From assembly GCF_015690355.1 (NCBI RefSeq), contig NZ_JADPRT010000005.1:264503-328502 (forward strand): DNA of 64,000 nt, given 5' to 3'. The notes beneath the pieces are model-generated. The model was given only the letters and a program-made list of their open reading frames with translations. It did no database searches and had not been told where the DNA came from. Positions 15,189 to 23,667 of the stretch are shown here, in pieces. Position numbers and translations under genes: made by a program. This DNA comes from Streptacidiphilus fuscans. GTDB lineage: Bacteria > Actinomycetota > Actinomycetes > Streptomycetales > Streptomycetaceae. Each line of letters opens with the position of its first letter. Within the stretch, counting starts at the first letter, position 1.

Positions 15189-15410
15189 ATGCAGTACGAG
15201 CTCAGAGCCGAGCACCGTCCGACCCCGGGCGGAGGCCGACGCGTGCACATGTGGCACGTCGTGAGGGCCGGCGAGAAGGCGGGCCTGTGCGGGTACCACC
15301 TGGCCCCGAACGCCGAGAGCGGCCGGATCGCCGACCTGGAGGAGCTTCCCGGTCACCGCTGTGAGACCTGCCGCACCGCGTACCGGTCGGCGCTGCCCCC
15401 GCCGGACTGA
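15189..15410 (+). CDS. Small Cys/His protein, probable zinc-binding
   Basis: A 73-residue protein with a run of possible metal ligands: HMWHVV, LCGYHL and HRCETC, the last two resembling halves of a zinc ribbon. Similar tiny Cys/His proteins occur widely in streptomycetes, with unknown function. A GTG lies three bases upstream; I prefer the ATG at 15189 because GGGAG (15175-15179) is well placed for it. A TAGCAT hexamer at 15144-15149 is a likely -10. Confidence 0.65.
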   Translation: MQYELRAEHRPTPGGGRRVHMWHVVRAGEKAGLCGYHLAPNAESGRIADLEELPGHRCETCRTAYRSALPPPD

Positions 15411-15460
15411 TCCCGTCAGCCACCGCTGGTGCGTGCCGTCCGAGCGTTGGGGTGAGACCG

Positions 15461-16621
15461 GTGTCCGAGGCGTCCGGCGATTCCGCGATGTCCGGGGAGT
15501 CGGAGCTGCCCGGCAAGTCGGATCTGCCCGGAAGCCCTTCCGCGCGACCCTCCGCGCCGACGGACACGCCCGGCCCGCCAGGCACCCCAGGAGCGCCTGA
15601 CCCGCCCCGTCCGAGGTGGCGTCGGTACCTGTGGTGGCTCACCGTCGTCCTCGTGGCGGCCACCGCCGCCGTGCTCGCGGCCACGCACCGCCAGGAGGTG
15701 CGCGAGGCGGCGCACCTCGTCGCGCGGGTCGACCTCGACCTCCTCGGCGTGGCGATCGGCCTGGAGGCGGTGTCGATCTTCGCGCTGGCCGCCCTCGAAC
15801 GGTGGCTGCTGCGCGCCGGAGGAGCCGAGATCCGTCTGGGCAGCGTCGCCGGCGTCGTCGTGTCGGCCAACGCCGTGGCCGGGGCCGTGCCCGCGGGCTC
15901 GGTGCTCGCACTCGGTTGGGCGATGCGGCAGTTGGAGCGGCGCGGCATCGCCCTGACCGTCGTGGGCGCGTCGCTGGCGGCGGCCGGGGTCATGAGCATC
16001 ACCGCGCTCAGTCTGCTGCTGACCGTCGGCGCGCTGGTGGCCTCGCCGTCCGGTCCCGCTCCCGGGCTGCGCGAGGGCGTGCTGATCGCGGCGGGCTCGT
16101 GCGTGGCGCTGTTGCTCATCGTGCTGGCCCTCTCCCGCTCCGCGTGGGTTCGGGACGTCAGCAGCCGGGCGTGGCACCGGATCGGCCGGGGACGGCCGCG
16201 GCTCACCCGGCTCCAGGACTCCGTCGGCACGGTGGCCACCCAGGCGCTGGCGCTCCACCCGACGCTTCGCGGCTGGATCCGGCCGCTGCTCTGGGCGCTG
16301 CTCAACTGGATCTGCGATGCCGCCGTCCTGGTCGTCTGCATGGCGGCGCTGGGCATCCAGGTCCCGTGGCGCGGACTGCTGATGGCGTACACGCTGACGC
16401 AGTTCCTCGGCAGCCTCCGGGTGACGCCGGGCAACCTCGGCATCGCGGAGGCGTCGCTGTCGGGGCTGCTCGTCCTCTACGGCCTGCGCGCGGACCAGGC
16501 CCTCGCGGCGACACTGCTCTACCGGGGCGTCAGCTTCTGGCTGCTGCAGCCGATCGGGTGGGCGTGCTGGCTGGTGGTGACGCTGCACAAACCGGAGGGG
16601 AAGCATCGGCACCACAGGTGA
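15461..16621 (+). CDS. LPG-synthase-type flippase-like membrane protein (YbhN/AglD family)
   Basis: About 386 residues. A Pro/Ser-rich cytosolic N-terminus (to about 50) is followed by seven or eight TM segments. The family pattern is visible in EVREAAHLVARVDLDLLGVAIGLE near the start and ILGI/SLRVTPGNLGIAEASLSGLLVLYGL near the end; the second is the most conserved motif of the lysylphosphatidylglycerol synthase TM (UPF0104) family. Such proteins lacking the synthase domain are thought to move or modify lipids. GTG at 15461 has GGGG eight bases upstream; GTG at 15452 and ATG at 15491 are alternatives. Confidence 0.82.
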   Translation: MSEASGDSAMSGESELPGKSDLPGSPSARPSAPTDTPGPPGTPGAPDPPRPRWRRYLWWLTVVLVAATAAVLAATHRQEVREAAHLVARVDLDLLGVAIGLEAVSIFALAALERWLLRAGGAEIRLGSVAGVVVSANAVAGAVPAGSVLALGWAMRQLERRGIALTVVGASLAAAGVMSITALSLLLTVGALVASPSGPAPGLREGVLIAAGSCVALLLIVLALSRSAWVRDVSSRAWHRIGRGRPRLTRLQDSVGTVATQALALHPTLRGWIRPLLWALLNWICDAAVLVVCMAALGIQVPWRGLLMAYTLTQFLGSLRVTPGNLGIAEASLSGLLVLYGLRADQALAATLLYRGVSFWLLQPIGWACWLVVTLHKPEGKHRHHR

Positions 16622-16647
16622 ACCCCCCGAATCGACGGGTCGCTGCG

Positions 16648-17760
16648 TCACTGCCGCTCGCCGATGTCGAGCACGGCCACGCCGGTGATCCGGTCGGCGG
16701 CGACGTCCGCGAGCGCCTGGTCGGCGGCCTCGAACGGGTAGTGGACGACGTGCACCTGCAGCGGCGACGGCCGGGCGGCGACCTCGGCCAGGAACGCGCG
16801 GCCGTCCGCCCGGGTGTTGGCGGTGACGCTGCGCAGCGTGCGCTCCTGGAAGAGGTGCCGCTCGTAGTTCAGCGTCGGGATGTCGGTCAGGTGGATCCCC
16901 GCGACCGCCAGCGTGCCGCCACGGTCCAGCGCCGCCAGCGCAACCGGGACCAGGTCGCCGACCGGCGCGAACAGGATCGCCGCGTCCAACGGCTCCGGCG
17001 GGGCGGCGTAGGCGTCGCGGGCGGAGGTCGCGCCGAGGTCCAGCGCGAGTCTGCGGGCTTGTTCGGACCGGGTCAGCACGTGGACGGTCGCTCCCCGGGC
17101 GAGCGCGAGCTGCGCGGTGAGGTGGGCGGACGCGCCGAAGCCGTAGATGCCGAGCCGTCCGCCCGGCGGCAGTTCGGCCCGCGCCAGGGCCCGGTAGCCG
17201 ATGATCCCGGCGCAGAGCAGCGGCGCGAGTTCGGCGTCGCCGAGCCGTCCCTCGGGCAGGGCGTAGACATAGCGGGCGTCAGCCACCAGGTGCCGGGCGA
17301 AGCCGCCGTCGCGGTCCCAGCCGGTGTAGGTCGACGCGGGGCAGAGGTTCTCCCGCCCGGACGTGCAGTACGCGCACCGGCCGCAGGTGCTCGCCAGCCA
17401 CGCGACGCCGACGCGGTCGCCCTCGGCGAAGCCCGCGGTCGCCGCGTCCGGACCGAGCGCGAGGACGCGCCCCACCGCCTCGTGCCCGGGTGTGGTCCGC
17501 GTTCGGCGCGGTGGGAGGTCGCCCTCGGCGAGGTGCAGGTCGGTGCGGCAGACCCCGCACACGTCCACCCGGATCAGCAGCTCGCCGGGGCCCGGCTCGG
17601 GCACGGGCCGACGGGTCCGCACGAGCGGACCGGTCCCCGCCGATCCACTCGCCATCGGACCGGGTGCCATCGGACCGGGTCGGTCCACCACCCAGGCGTC
17701 CGTCTCCCAGCCGTCCGTCTCCCGGGAGCCCGTTTCCGGTCCCGCAGCCAGGTCGTCCAT
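16648..17760 (-). CDS. Zinc-dependent medium-chain alcohol dehydrogenase
   Basis: A 370-residue MDR-family dehydrogenase with full zinc machinery. The catalytic ligands are in CGVCRTDLH (C71) and PGHEAVG, with the third Cys in [12 protein letters not shown]. The structural zinc site is [15 protein letters not shown]. The cofactor loop is [20 protein letters not shown] is typical of broad-range alcohol dehydrogenases of the AdhP/AdhA group. The first 45 residues are an unusual Pro/Met/Gly-rich extension (MAPGPMASG) before the normal N-terminus. The ATG at 17760 has GGGAG upstream. It probably oxidises primary alcohols or reduces aldehydes. Confidence 0.9.
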   Translation of the reverse strand: MDDLAAGPETGSRETDGWETDAWVVDRPGPMAPGPMASGSAGTGPLVRTRRPVPEPGPGELLIRVDVCGVCRTDLHLAEGDLPPRRTRTTPGHEAVGRVLALGPDAATAGFAEGDRVGVAWLASTCGRCAYCTSGRENLCPASTYTGWDRDGGFARHLVADARYVYALPEGRLGDAELAPLLCAGIIGYRALARAELPPGGRLGIYGFGASAHLTAQLALARGATVHVLTRSEQARRLALDLGATSARDAYAAPPEPLDAAILFAPVGDLVPVALAALDRGGTLAVAGIHLTDIPTLNYERHLFQERTLRSVTANTRADGRAFLAEVAARPSPLQVHVVHYPFEAADQALADVAADRITGVAVLDIGERQ

Positions 17761-17860
17761 GCCCGCTCCCGCTCTCGCGCGCCGCTCCCCTCTCGACGGT
17801 CCTCGCCCACCCGCCCCACGGCAAGCGGCGAGCGACGTGCGGCAACCGGCCTCGCGCCGC

Positions 17861-19417
17861 TCAGCGCCCGAGCGCGGTCTCCTCCAGGTCCAGCTCGTGC
17901 TGGAGGTGGCGGCGCGTGGTGTCGCTGATCCGGTGGTCCTCGTAGAGGCGGCGCAGTTCGGCGCTCTGGATCGCGATGACGTCGCGCCGCAGGTCACGGT
18001 AGGCGTCGAGGGTGGTCTGGCCGTCTGCGGGGCCGTTCTCCTCGGCGTCCGCGTTGTGGTCGAGCTGGGCGTCCAGGCGGCGGCGCACCCGGTCGAGGGC
18101 GACCTCGGGGACGGCCTCCAACTCGGTGATCTCGTCCAGGTGCACCAGCCCGGCGCGGGTCAGCGCGAGCCTGGTGCGGGACTCCTCGCGGGCGGTGTGC
18201 TCGGGCTCCAGGGCCAGCCCGGAGCGGTTGACGACGCCCGCGAGCGAGAGCCCCTGGACAACCAGGGTGAAGACGACGACGGCGGTGGTCAGCGTCAGCA
18301 CCAGCGCGCGGCCGGGCAGCGGGCTCCCGTTGTCGGCGACGAGCGGGATCGACAGCGCGGCGGCCAGCGGCATCACGCCCCGCGTCCCGGCCCAGGACGC
18401 GACGGCGGCAAGCCGCCAGGACGGACGGCGGGTGGTGGGTTTGAGCGCGGCGGACAGCGGGACCATCCACAGCAGCCGCAGCACGATCAGCGCCGCCGCG
18501 ATGGCCAGTGCCTGCAACGGCCAGGCGCCGGTTCCGGCGGGCAGGTCGCGCACCAGCGTCGGCAGTTCGAGGCCGACGATCGCGAAGACGACGCTCTCCA
18601 GCAGGAAGACGACGACCCCGTACACGGCCTGGAGTTGCAGCCGGATCCGGGCGTCGGTGAGCCGGTGGCTGGAGCGGCCGAGCAGCACCCCGGCGACCAC
18701 CACGCAGGTGACGCCGGAGGTGTGCAGCCCCTCCGCCAGCACGTACGCGGCGTACGGGGTGACCAGCGCGATCACCGTCTCCAGGACCGGGTCCGTCGTC
18801 CGCCGCCGGATCAGCGCGACGACGCCCGCGACGACGGCGCCGACCAGGCTGCCGCCGCCCGCGAGCAGGAAGAACTCGCCTCCGGCACGGCTCCAGCTGA
18901 CCGCGCTGGAGGAGACGGCCACCGCGACCGCGACCTTGAACATCACCAGCGAGGTTGCGTCGTTGAACAGGCTCTCGCCCTGCACCAGCACCTGGACCCG
19001 CCCCGGCAGCGCCAGCCGTCGCCCGAGCGCGGTCACCGCGACCGGGTCGGTGCTGGCCAGCACGCAGCCGAGCACGAAGGCCATGGCCCCGCTGAGCGGC
19101 GTCAGCCATGCGCCGAGCAGGCCGATCACCGCGGCGGACGCCAGCACCAGCCCGAAGGCGAGGACGATCACGGGCTTCCACACAGTGCGCAGGTCACGCA
19201 CCGACAGCTCCTCGGCGGAGGCGTAGAGCAGCGGCGGCAGGACGACGAGGCCGATCGTCTCCGGCGCGATGTGCAGCGCCGGGGCGCCGGGTATCAGCGC
19301 GATGCCCAGACCCACCAGGACCAGCAGCGACGGTGCGGGAATCCGCCACCGTTTCGCCCCCGTGGCCACGGCGGTGGCCAGGACGACGAGGAGGAGTACG
19401 GTGCCGACCGCGCGCAT
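17861..19417 (-). CDS. Na+/H+ antiporter, CPA1 (NhaP) family
   Basis: A 518-residue membrane antiporter with about 12 TM segments. Hallmarks include [11 protein letters not shown], the discontinuous-helix motif STDPVAV and the ion-binding ND in [16 protein letters not shown], plus [13 protein letters not shown] in the second half. A charged C-terminal cytosolic tail of about 120 residues ([19 protein letters not shown] to the end) is likely regulatory. The start at 19417 has GAAGGA upstream; the longer reading adds a non-membrane extension without a ribosome binding site. It probably serves pH and sodium homeostasis. Confidence 0.92.
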   Translation of the reverse strand: MRAVGTVLLLVVLATAVATGAKRWRIPAPSLLVLVGLGIALIPGAPALHIAPETIGLVVLPPLLYASAEELSVRDLRTVWKPVIVLAFGLVLASAAVIGLLGAWLTPLSGAMAFVLGCVLASTDPVAVTALGRRLALPGRVQVLVQGESLFNDATSLVMFKVAVAVAVSSSAVSWSRAGGEFFLLAGGGSLVGAVVAGVVALIRRRTTDPVLETVIALVTPYAAYVLAEGLHTSGVTCVVVAGVLLGRSSHRLTDARIRLQLQAVYGVVVFLLESVVFAIVGLELPTLVRDLPAGTGAWPLQALAIAAALIVLRLLWMVPLSAALKPTTRRPSWRLAAVASWAGTRGVMPLAAALSIPLVADNGSPLPGRALVLTLTTAVVVFTLVVQGLSLAGVVNRSGLALEPEHTAREESRTRLALTRAGLVHLDEITELEAVPEVALDRVRRRLDAQLDHNADAEENGPADGQTTLDAYRDLRRDVIAIQSAELRRLYEDHRISDTTRRHLQHELDLEETALGR

Positions 19418-19659
19418 CAGGGCATCCTTCGTGACGCTCGTGGAAGGGAGCCGCCCCGCGGATGCGGACAGTCCACCCCTCCGAGCCGACCAGACTTCCC
19501 GGCACACCGTGATCGGATTTTATCAGTGCCTTAACACCGCACCCGGCGCCCCCTCGCGGCCGCCGCGGCTCGCAGCGCATCGCGCACCACATCACCTCGC
19601 GGACCTGGCGGTTGAGGACTCTGGCGGACCGCCCCGCACCAGGTGTACAACCGTGAGCC

Positions 19660-21117
19660 GTGCACATATCGCGGCCCGCCGGCGGGCTCTCCTCACGTGA
19701 CCTGCTGTGGGCCCGGCTCAGAGCCTGGCGTCTCGGAGCCGTCCTGTCCGGACTGATGGTCGGCGGTGTGCTGGTCCTCCAACTGCTGCGAGCGGGGGCA
19801 CGAGCGCACTGGGCGCTGGGGTCGCTCTTCGTCATCCTGGGCATAGCAGCCGGATTCCTCGCTCTGGCCTGGGGCTCGGGCCGAGCGGCCGAGGGACAGC
19901 CCCGGGCGCGGAAGTACTGTCCGGAGCTGGTCGAGATCGCCGCCCGGGCCGCACGCGAGAACGGACTGCCCGTGCCCTCGGCGGTGAGCATTGTCGGACA
20001 TCCCGTCATCAGGGTGACGGCGCACCGGTTTCCCCGCCGGACGGTGGTGGTCCAGGTCGGGCTGCCGCTGCTGACCACTCTCTCCGCTGACGACCTGCGC
20101 ATCGAGTTGGCCCGCGATCTCGCCGTGACGGCCGAGCCCAACCCCGCCGCCGCCCGCGCGGTGCTGCGCAAGCGGCTGCAGTTCTCCGGCATCCCCGCCC
20201 TGGTCGAGGCCGGAAGAACCTCCCGCCTGATCCGCCGGGGCACGGCGTTCCTGGACCGCACCGCGCAGTTCGCCGCCGACATCGAGGAGCGCGCCGACCA
20301 GGCCGCCGTCCAATCCGCCGGATCCCGGCTGCGTGCGGCCGAAGCCCGGCTGGCGGCGGCGCGGACCCTCACGTCCTTCGACGAGTTCGCGTCCGTCTAC
20401 CGCCGCCTGATCGTCAGGCGCCGCCGGGTTCCCCGCCAGTTCTTCAGCGGCTGGCTGGAATGCCGCGAGGCCGACTACGTCCTGCCGGAGGACCGGCAGT
20501 CGTTCGTCAGCGCCGTCGCCGAGGAGCTGCGCCTCCACCACCCGTCCCTGGACGGGGAGTTCGCGTACCTCGCCGAGCAGGAGCCGGCCGGTGCGGCCGT
20601 GCCGGTGCTGACCGCCGTCCCACCGGTCCTGGAGCGGACCGTGGCCCGGGCCTACGCCAAGTCGTTCCTCTCCGGAAACGCGACCCCCAAGCTGCTCGAC
20701 TGGCACGAGGTCGACCCCGAGAAGGTCTTCGGGCCGGAACCCGCCACCGAGTCGGCCATCGAGGCCGCAGCAACGGTGTTGCAGCGTCCCGCCACCGCCG
20801 TCGACGTGCTCGAACTGCTCTCCACGCGTGACGGACGGCGGGACCTCACCCGGGTGCTGGTCGCCGAGTCCGACGTGACCGTCGTGGGCGACCCGGACGA
20901 GGCGCTGCGTCCCGGAGTCGCGGCGACCGGCGCGGTCGTCCACGAGCTGCTCACCCACGGCTACCGCAGGCTCGACGCGCTCCACCCCTGCCGCCTCACC
21001 GCACCCGACGGCTCGGTCCTCGACGCCAACACCGCGGCGGCCGAGGCCCTCACCTCCCCGGAGTCCCTGGAGCGCCTCCGCGGCGTGCTGCGCACCGCAT
21101 CCCAGCTCGGCGTGTGA
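19660..21117 (+). CDS. M48-like membrane protein lacking the zinc-protease motif
   Basis: A 485-residue protein. Two TM segments (about 27-49 and 52-72) are followed by a domain that looks like M48/HtpX peptidases: LPVPSAVSIVG, the strand VVVQVGLPLLTTLSADDLRIELA. At the position of the catalytic HExxH the sequence reads ELARDLAV, so the two His and the Glu appear as V156, R152 and D153. It should bind no zinc and cleave nothing. The remaining 300 residues are helical with a conserved-looking SGWLECREADYVLPEDR. I infer a pseudoprotease with a scaffolding or inhibitory role; the M48 kinship is by pattern and needs a profile search. Confidence 0.65.
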   Translation: MHISRPAGGLSSRDLLWARLRAWRLGAVLSGLMVGGVLVLQLLRAGARAHWALGSLFVILGIAAGFLALAWGSGRAAEGQPRARKYCPELVEIAARAARENGLPVPSAVSIVGHPVIRVTAHRFPRRTVVVQVGLPLLTTLSADDLRIELARDLAVTAEPNPAAARAVLRKRLQFSGIPALVEAGRTSRLIRRGTAFLDRTAQFAADIEERADQAAVQSAGSRLRAAEARLAAARTLTSFDEFASVYRRLIVRRRRVPRQFFSGWLECREADYVLPEDRQSFVSAVAEELRLHHPSLDGEFAYLAEQEPAGAAVPVLTAVPPVLERTVARAYAKSFLSGNATPKLLDWHEVDPEKVFGPEPATESAIEAAATVLQRPATAVDVLELLSTRDGRRDLTRVLVAESDVTVVGDPDEALRPGVAATGAVVHELLTHGYRRLDALHPCRLTAPDGSVLDANTAAAEALTSPESLERLRGVLRTASQLGV

Positions 21118-21291
21118 CGGCGCGCCCGCTGTCAAGGCCTCGTTCGGCCCAACAGCGGAACCGTCGGCGGGCCGAGGGGCGTGTCAGCACATAGGGTCGA
21201 GCAGGCTGTCCTCCGCGTCGGCCATCTGTCGGACCGACGGCGCATCGCCGTCGTGAGAGCCGTCGCACGCGCGGCGGTGAGAGGAAGACCC

Positions 21292-21516
21292 GTGTTCACC
21301 CTGACCGGGACCTGGGACCTGGTGCGGACGATCGGCCGGCACACCGTACGTGGGCTGGCGGCTCTCGAACCCGGCGGGCTCAACCGGCGCGCGCAGCAGA
21401 ACGCCGCCCGGGCCGCCGCGTGGACGAGCGCGCAGCGACGGGAGGCCGGAGAGGCCGAGAGCTGGCTCCCCGAACATGCGTCCGAGCCCATCGCCGCCCG
21501 TCAGGCCCAAGGCTGA
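21292..21516 (+). CDS. Small hypothetical protein (74 aa)
   Basis: I recognise no family. The peptide begins FTLTGTWDLVRTIGRHTVRGL and continues as an Arg/Ala-rich helix. I chose the GTG at 21292 because GAGGAAG lies five bases upstream; the longer reading from 21181 lacks a credible ribosome binding site. Third-position GC is high, which supports coding. Confidence 0.5.
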   Translation: MFTLTGTWDLVRTIGRHTVRGLAALEPGGLNRRAQQNAARAAAWTSAQRREAGEAESWLPEHASEPIAARQAQG

Positions 21517-21556
21517 CCGCCGCCACCGTCGCCACCGTCGCCGCACACGCGCGGCG

Positions 21557-21979
21557 TCAGAGGTTCGCCCCCGCGCGCACCGTGGCCGCCTCGACCGTCG
21601 CGAACGCCCACGCCGACTCGGTCGGCTCGGCTGTGTCGTCGCCGTCCGGCCCGTCGGGCGCGGCGCCGAGGCGGCGGACGAAGTACGCCTCCTCCCCCAC
21701 GCACAGCACCTCCAGGCGCCGCTCCGGCGCGCCCTTGTCCACCAGGACGTCGCCCTCCGAGTAGCGCGGGACGTCGTCGGGGATCCCCTCGTCGGCCACG
21801 GTCGGCGGGGTGGGGCGGACGGTGATCACGTACTCCCGGTCGTCGACGCCCACCACGATCCGTCCGACCTCGCTGACGGTGGCGTCGGTGCGCGCACCGC
21901 GCATCAGGTCGTCGTCGAGGATCGCGTCAGCGATCAGCGTGCTCAGCGCGCGTACGTCCTCCAAGGTGGTGGTGCCCAT
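21557..21979 (-). CDS. Conserved hypothetical protein (140 aa)
   Basis: The function is unknown. A soluble, acidic alpha/beta protein: an N-terminal helix (LEDVRALSTLIADAILDDDL) then a beta-rich core (IVVGVDDREYVITVRP, RRLEVLCVGEEAYFVRRLG). The start at 21979 has CAGGAG seven bases upstream; the open frame extends further without a ribosome binding site. The downstream plus-strand gene is convergent. Confidence 0.6.
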   Translation of the reverse strand: MGTTTLEDVRALSTLIADAILDDDLMRGARTDATVSEVGRIVVGVDDREYVITVRPTPPTVADEGIPDDVPRYSEGDVLVDKGAPERRLEVLCVGEEAYFVRRLGAAPDGPDGDDTAEPTESAWAFATVEAATVRAGANL

Positions 21980-22118
21980 CGCCCGCTCCTGGTGATTCGG
22001 TCCGACCCCCGCGCCTCTCCATCGTCTCCATCGTCCGCCCGCGCGCGGCTCCCGTCGATGTGCGGACGACCCTGCGGCACCGGAACCACCAAAGCACTCA
22101 GACATGCACAAATCGCCA

Positions 22119-22124
22119 TATAAT
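22119..22124 (+). promoter_or_regulatory. Consensus -10 (TATAAT) for the His-rich protein gene
   Basis: A perfect TATAAT in a GC-rich genome, 51 bp upstream of the ATG at 22175, inside a local AT-rich island. GACATG (22101-22106) and CATGTC (22139-22144) flank it as inverted hexamers, so a metal-responsive repressor could bracket the promoter. No recognisable -35 is present. Confidence 0.5.
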
Positions 22125-22174
22125 CAATCCTGCATGGTCATGTCGCACGTCGTCCGCACACAGGAGGCAGACGG

Positions 22175-22477
22175 ATGTCTGCACCGACGGCCCACCCCAC
22201 GCACCAGGACCACCCACACGTCCACGGCGACGGGTGCGGCCATGTCGCCGTGCCCCACGGCGACCACGTCGACTACGCACACGACAACCATCTGCACCGC
22301 GCCCACGAGGGCCATGTCGACGAATGCGCCACCAACGGGCATGTCACCCACTCCGAGCACGCACACCAGCACGGCGACGGCTGCGGCCACGTGGCCGTGC
22401 CGCACGGGGACCACGTCGACTACGTCCACGACGGCCACCGCCACGCCAGCCACCAGGGCCACTGGGACGACCACTGA
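22175..22477 (+). CDS. His-rich metal-binding protein with an internal duplication
   Basis: A 100-residue protein that is about one quarter histidine. Two near-identical halves share HGDGCGHVAVPHGDHVDY, one beginning around residue 17 and the other around residue 66, each followed by a His/Asp-rich tail ending in H-x-GH. Each half has one Cys and many His, giving a dense zinc, nickel or copper chelating surface. Such proteins buffer or store transition metals in actinomycetes and are often under metal-responsive repressors. There is no signal peptide or TM segment. A strong AGGAGG is seven bases upstream, and a consensus -10 drives it. Confidence 0.8.
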   Translation: MSAPTAHPTHQDHPHVHGDGCGHVAVPHGDHVDYAHDNHLHRAHEGHVDECATNGHVTHSEHAHQHGDGCGHVAVPHGDHVDYVHDGHRHASHQGHWDDH

Positions 22478-22547
22478 GCAGAACGTCGTCGAGTCCAGCC
22501 CGCTCCCGCTGTGACGATCTGATGTCTGGTCACCCCGGACCACCGGG

Positions 22548-23516
22548 TCAGCTCTCGGACGGGCGAAGCAGACCGGTCCGCTTGACCGAGCTGAGGATCG
22601 GCGTCACCTCCAACCCCCTGACGTCGTCCAGCGAGCCGACCGTCCCGGTCAGGAAGTCGTAGAGCCCGGTGAGGTCATGGGCCGCCACCGCCACCAGCAG
22701 GTTGGCCGACCCGGTGGTCGCCGCCGCCAACCGCACCTGGGGATGACGGCTCAGCGCCTGGCCGGTGGCCTCCAGGCTTCCCGGGCCGGTGGCGATCCAC
22801 AGCAGCGCCTCGCTGCCGACGCCGAGCAGGCTCAGGTCCACCTCGCAGGCCAGCCGCACCATGTGCGCGGAGAGCAGCAGGTCCAACCGTCGGCGCACCG
22901 TCGACGCCGAGGTCCCCAGCCGGTCGGCCAGCTCGCTGTAGCCGGCACGGGCGTCCACTGCCAGCTCGCCGACCAACTTCTGGTCCAGCGGCTGGAGTTC
23001 GGGCGCGTCGGCGGGTTCGCGCGCGAACGGGGCAAGGGCGTCGAACTGGTCCTGCGGCAGCAGTCCGGCGCTCCAGGTGAAGGCCGCCGGAAAGACCTTC
23101 AGCAGGTCGTAGGCCTCCCAGGACTGGACGGCCGCCGTGGCGGGCAGGTCGCGCAGCAGCAGCGAGGTGCGGGCCTGCGGGCCGTCGAGGAAGAGGACGC
23201 TGCTGATCTCGTCCCCGCCGCCGAGGATGTCGACCCACACCGTGTCGGCACGCCGCGCGAGCGCTGACGCGAGCGTCCGGATCCGGTTCGGGCGACACCG
23301 GATCCGCAGCGCCATCGGGATCAGGCCCGGGAAGCGGGCGGGGTTGCGCACCGCCGTCGGGCGCAGCGTGCCGTCGTGCAACAGCGGCGTGGCCCGGCGC
23401 ACCACCGTGCGCTCGGAGATCCCGAGCACGTGCGCGACCGTGCGCCACGACGCCCGCGGCGACGCCATCAGCACGGCGGCGATCCGCCGGTCCGTCTCGT
23501 CCAGTTCCTGCCTCAT
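22548..23516 (-). CDS. Lrp/AsnC-family regulator with duplicated modules
   Basis: A 322-residue double-length Lrp-type regulator with two HTH domains. The first is at about 8-45 (ETDRRIAAVLMASPRASWRTVAHVLGISERTVVRR split over two helices) and the second at about 180-220 (LADRLGTSASTVRRRL). Each is followed by a RAM-type ligand domain (LLVAVAAHDLTGLYDFL in the second). Two-module forms are common in streptomycetes. The ATG at 23516 is chosen; a GTG nine bases upstream is possible. It faces the carboxylesterase at 23668 over 151 bp and may control it. Confidence 0.88.
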   Translation of the reverse strand: MRQELDETDRRIAAVLMASPRASWRTVAHVLGISERTVVRRATPLLHDGTLRPTAVRNPARFPGLIPMALRIRCRPNRIRTLASALARRADTVWVDILGGGDEISSVLFLDGPQARTSLLLRDLPATAAVQSWEAYDLLKVFPAAFTWSAGLLPQDQFDALAPFAREPADAPELQPLDQKLVGELAVDARAGYSELADRLGTSASTVRRRLDLLLSAHMVRLACEVDLSLLGVGSEALLWIATGPGSLEATGQALSRHPQVRLAAATTGSANLLVAVAAHDLTGLYDFLTGTVGSLDDVRGLEVTPILSSVKRTGLLRPSES

Positions 23517-23667
23517 GGGCTCCACTGTCGCACTTCAGTCAGAATCACGTGCCTTGTGGCGCACATTGCGAAGTACCGCCGCACTCATCGATGGTTTCCG
23601 CCGCTCGACCGTAGAACTGAGTCGTCAGGCAGCGCCGATACACAGCATGGTCAGGAAGGTGGCAACG

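Noticed and set aside
17363..19534. 723-codon plus-strand ORF across the alcohol dehydrogenase and antiporter genes
   Set aside because: Low-complexity Gly/Gln/Arg translation antisense to two genes with intact active-site motifs.
23137..23667. N-terminal extension of the carboxylesterase from an upstream start
   Set aside because: It would overlap the divergent Lrp-type gene, adds Arg/Ser-rich low-complexity sequence, and a good ribosome binding site precedes the ATG at 23668.
23526..23667. Lrp operator between the Lrp-type gene and the carboxylesterase
   Set aside because: Only short CGCAC repeats and a 4-bp-arm palindrome are present, not distinguishable from chance.
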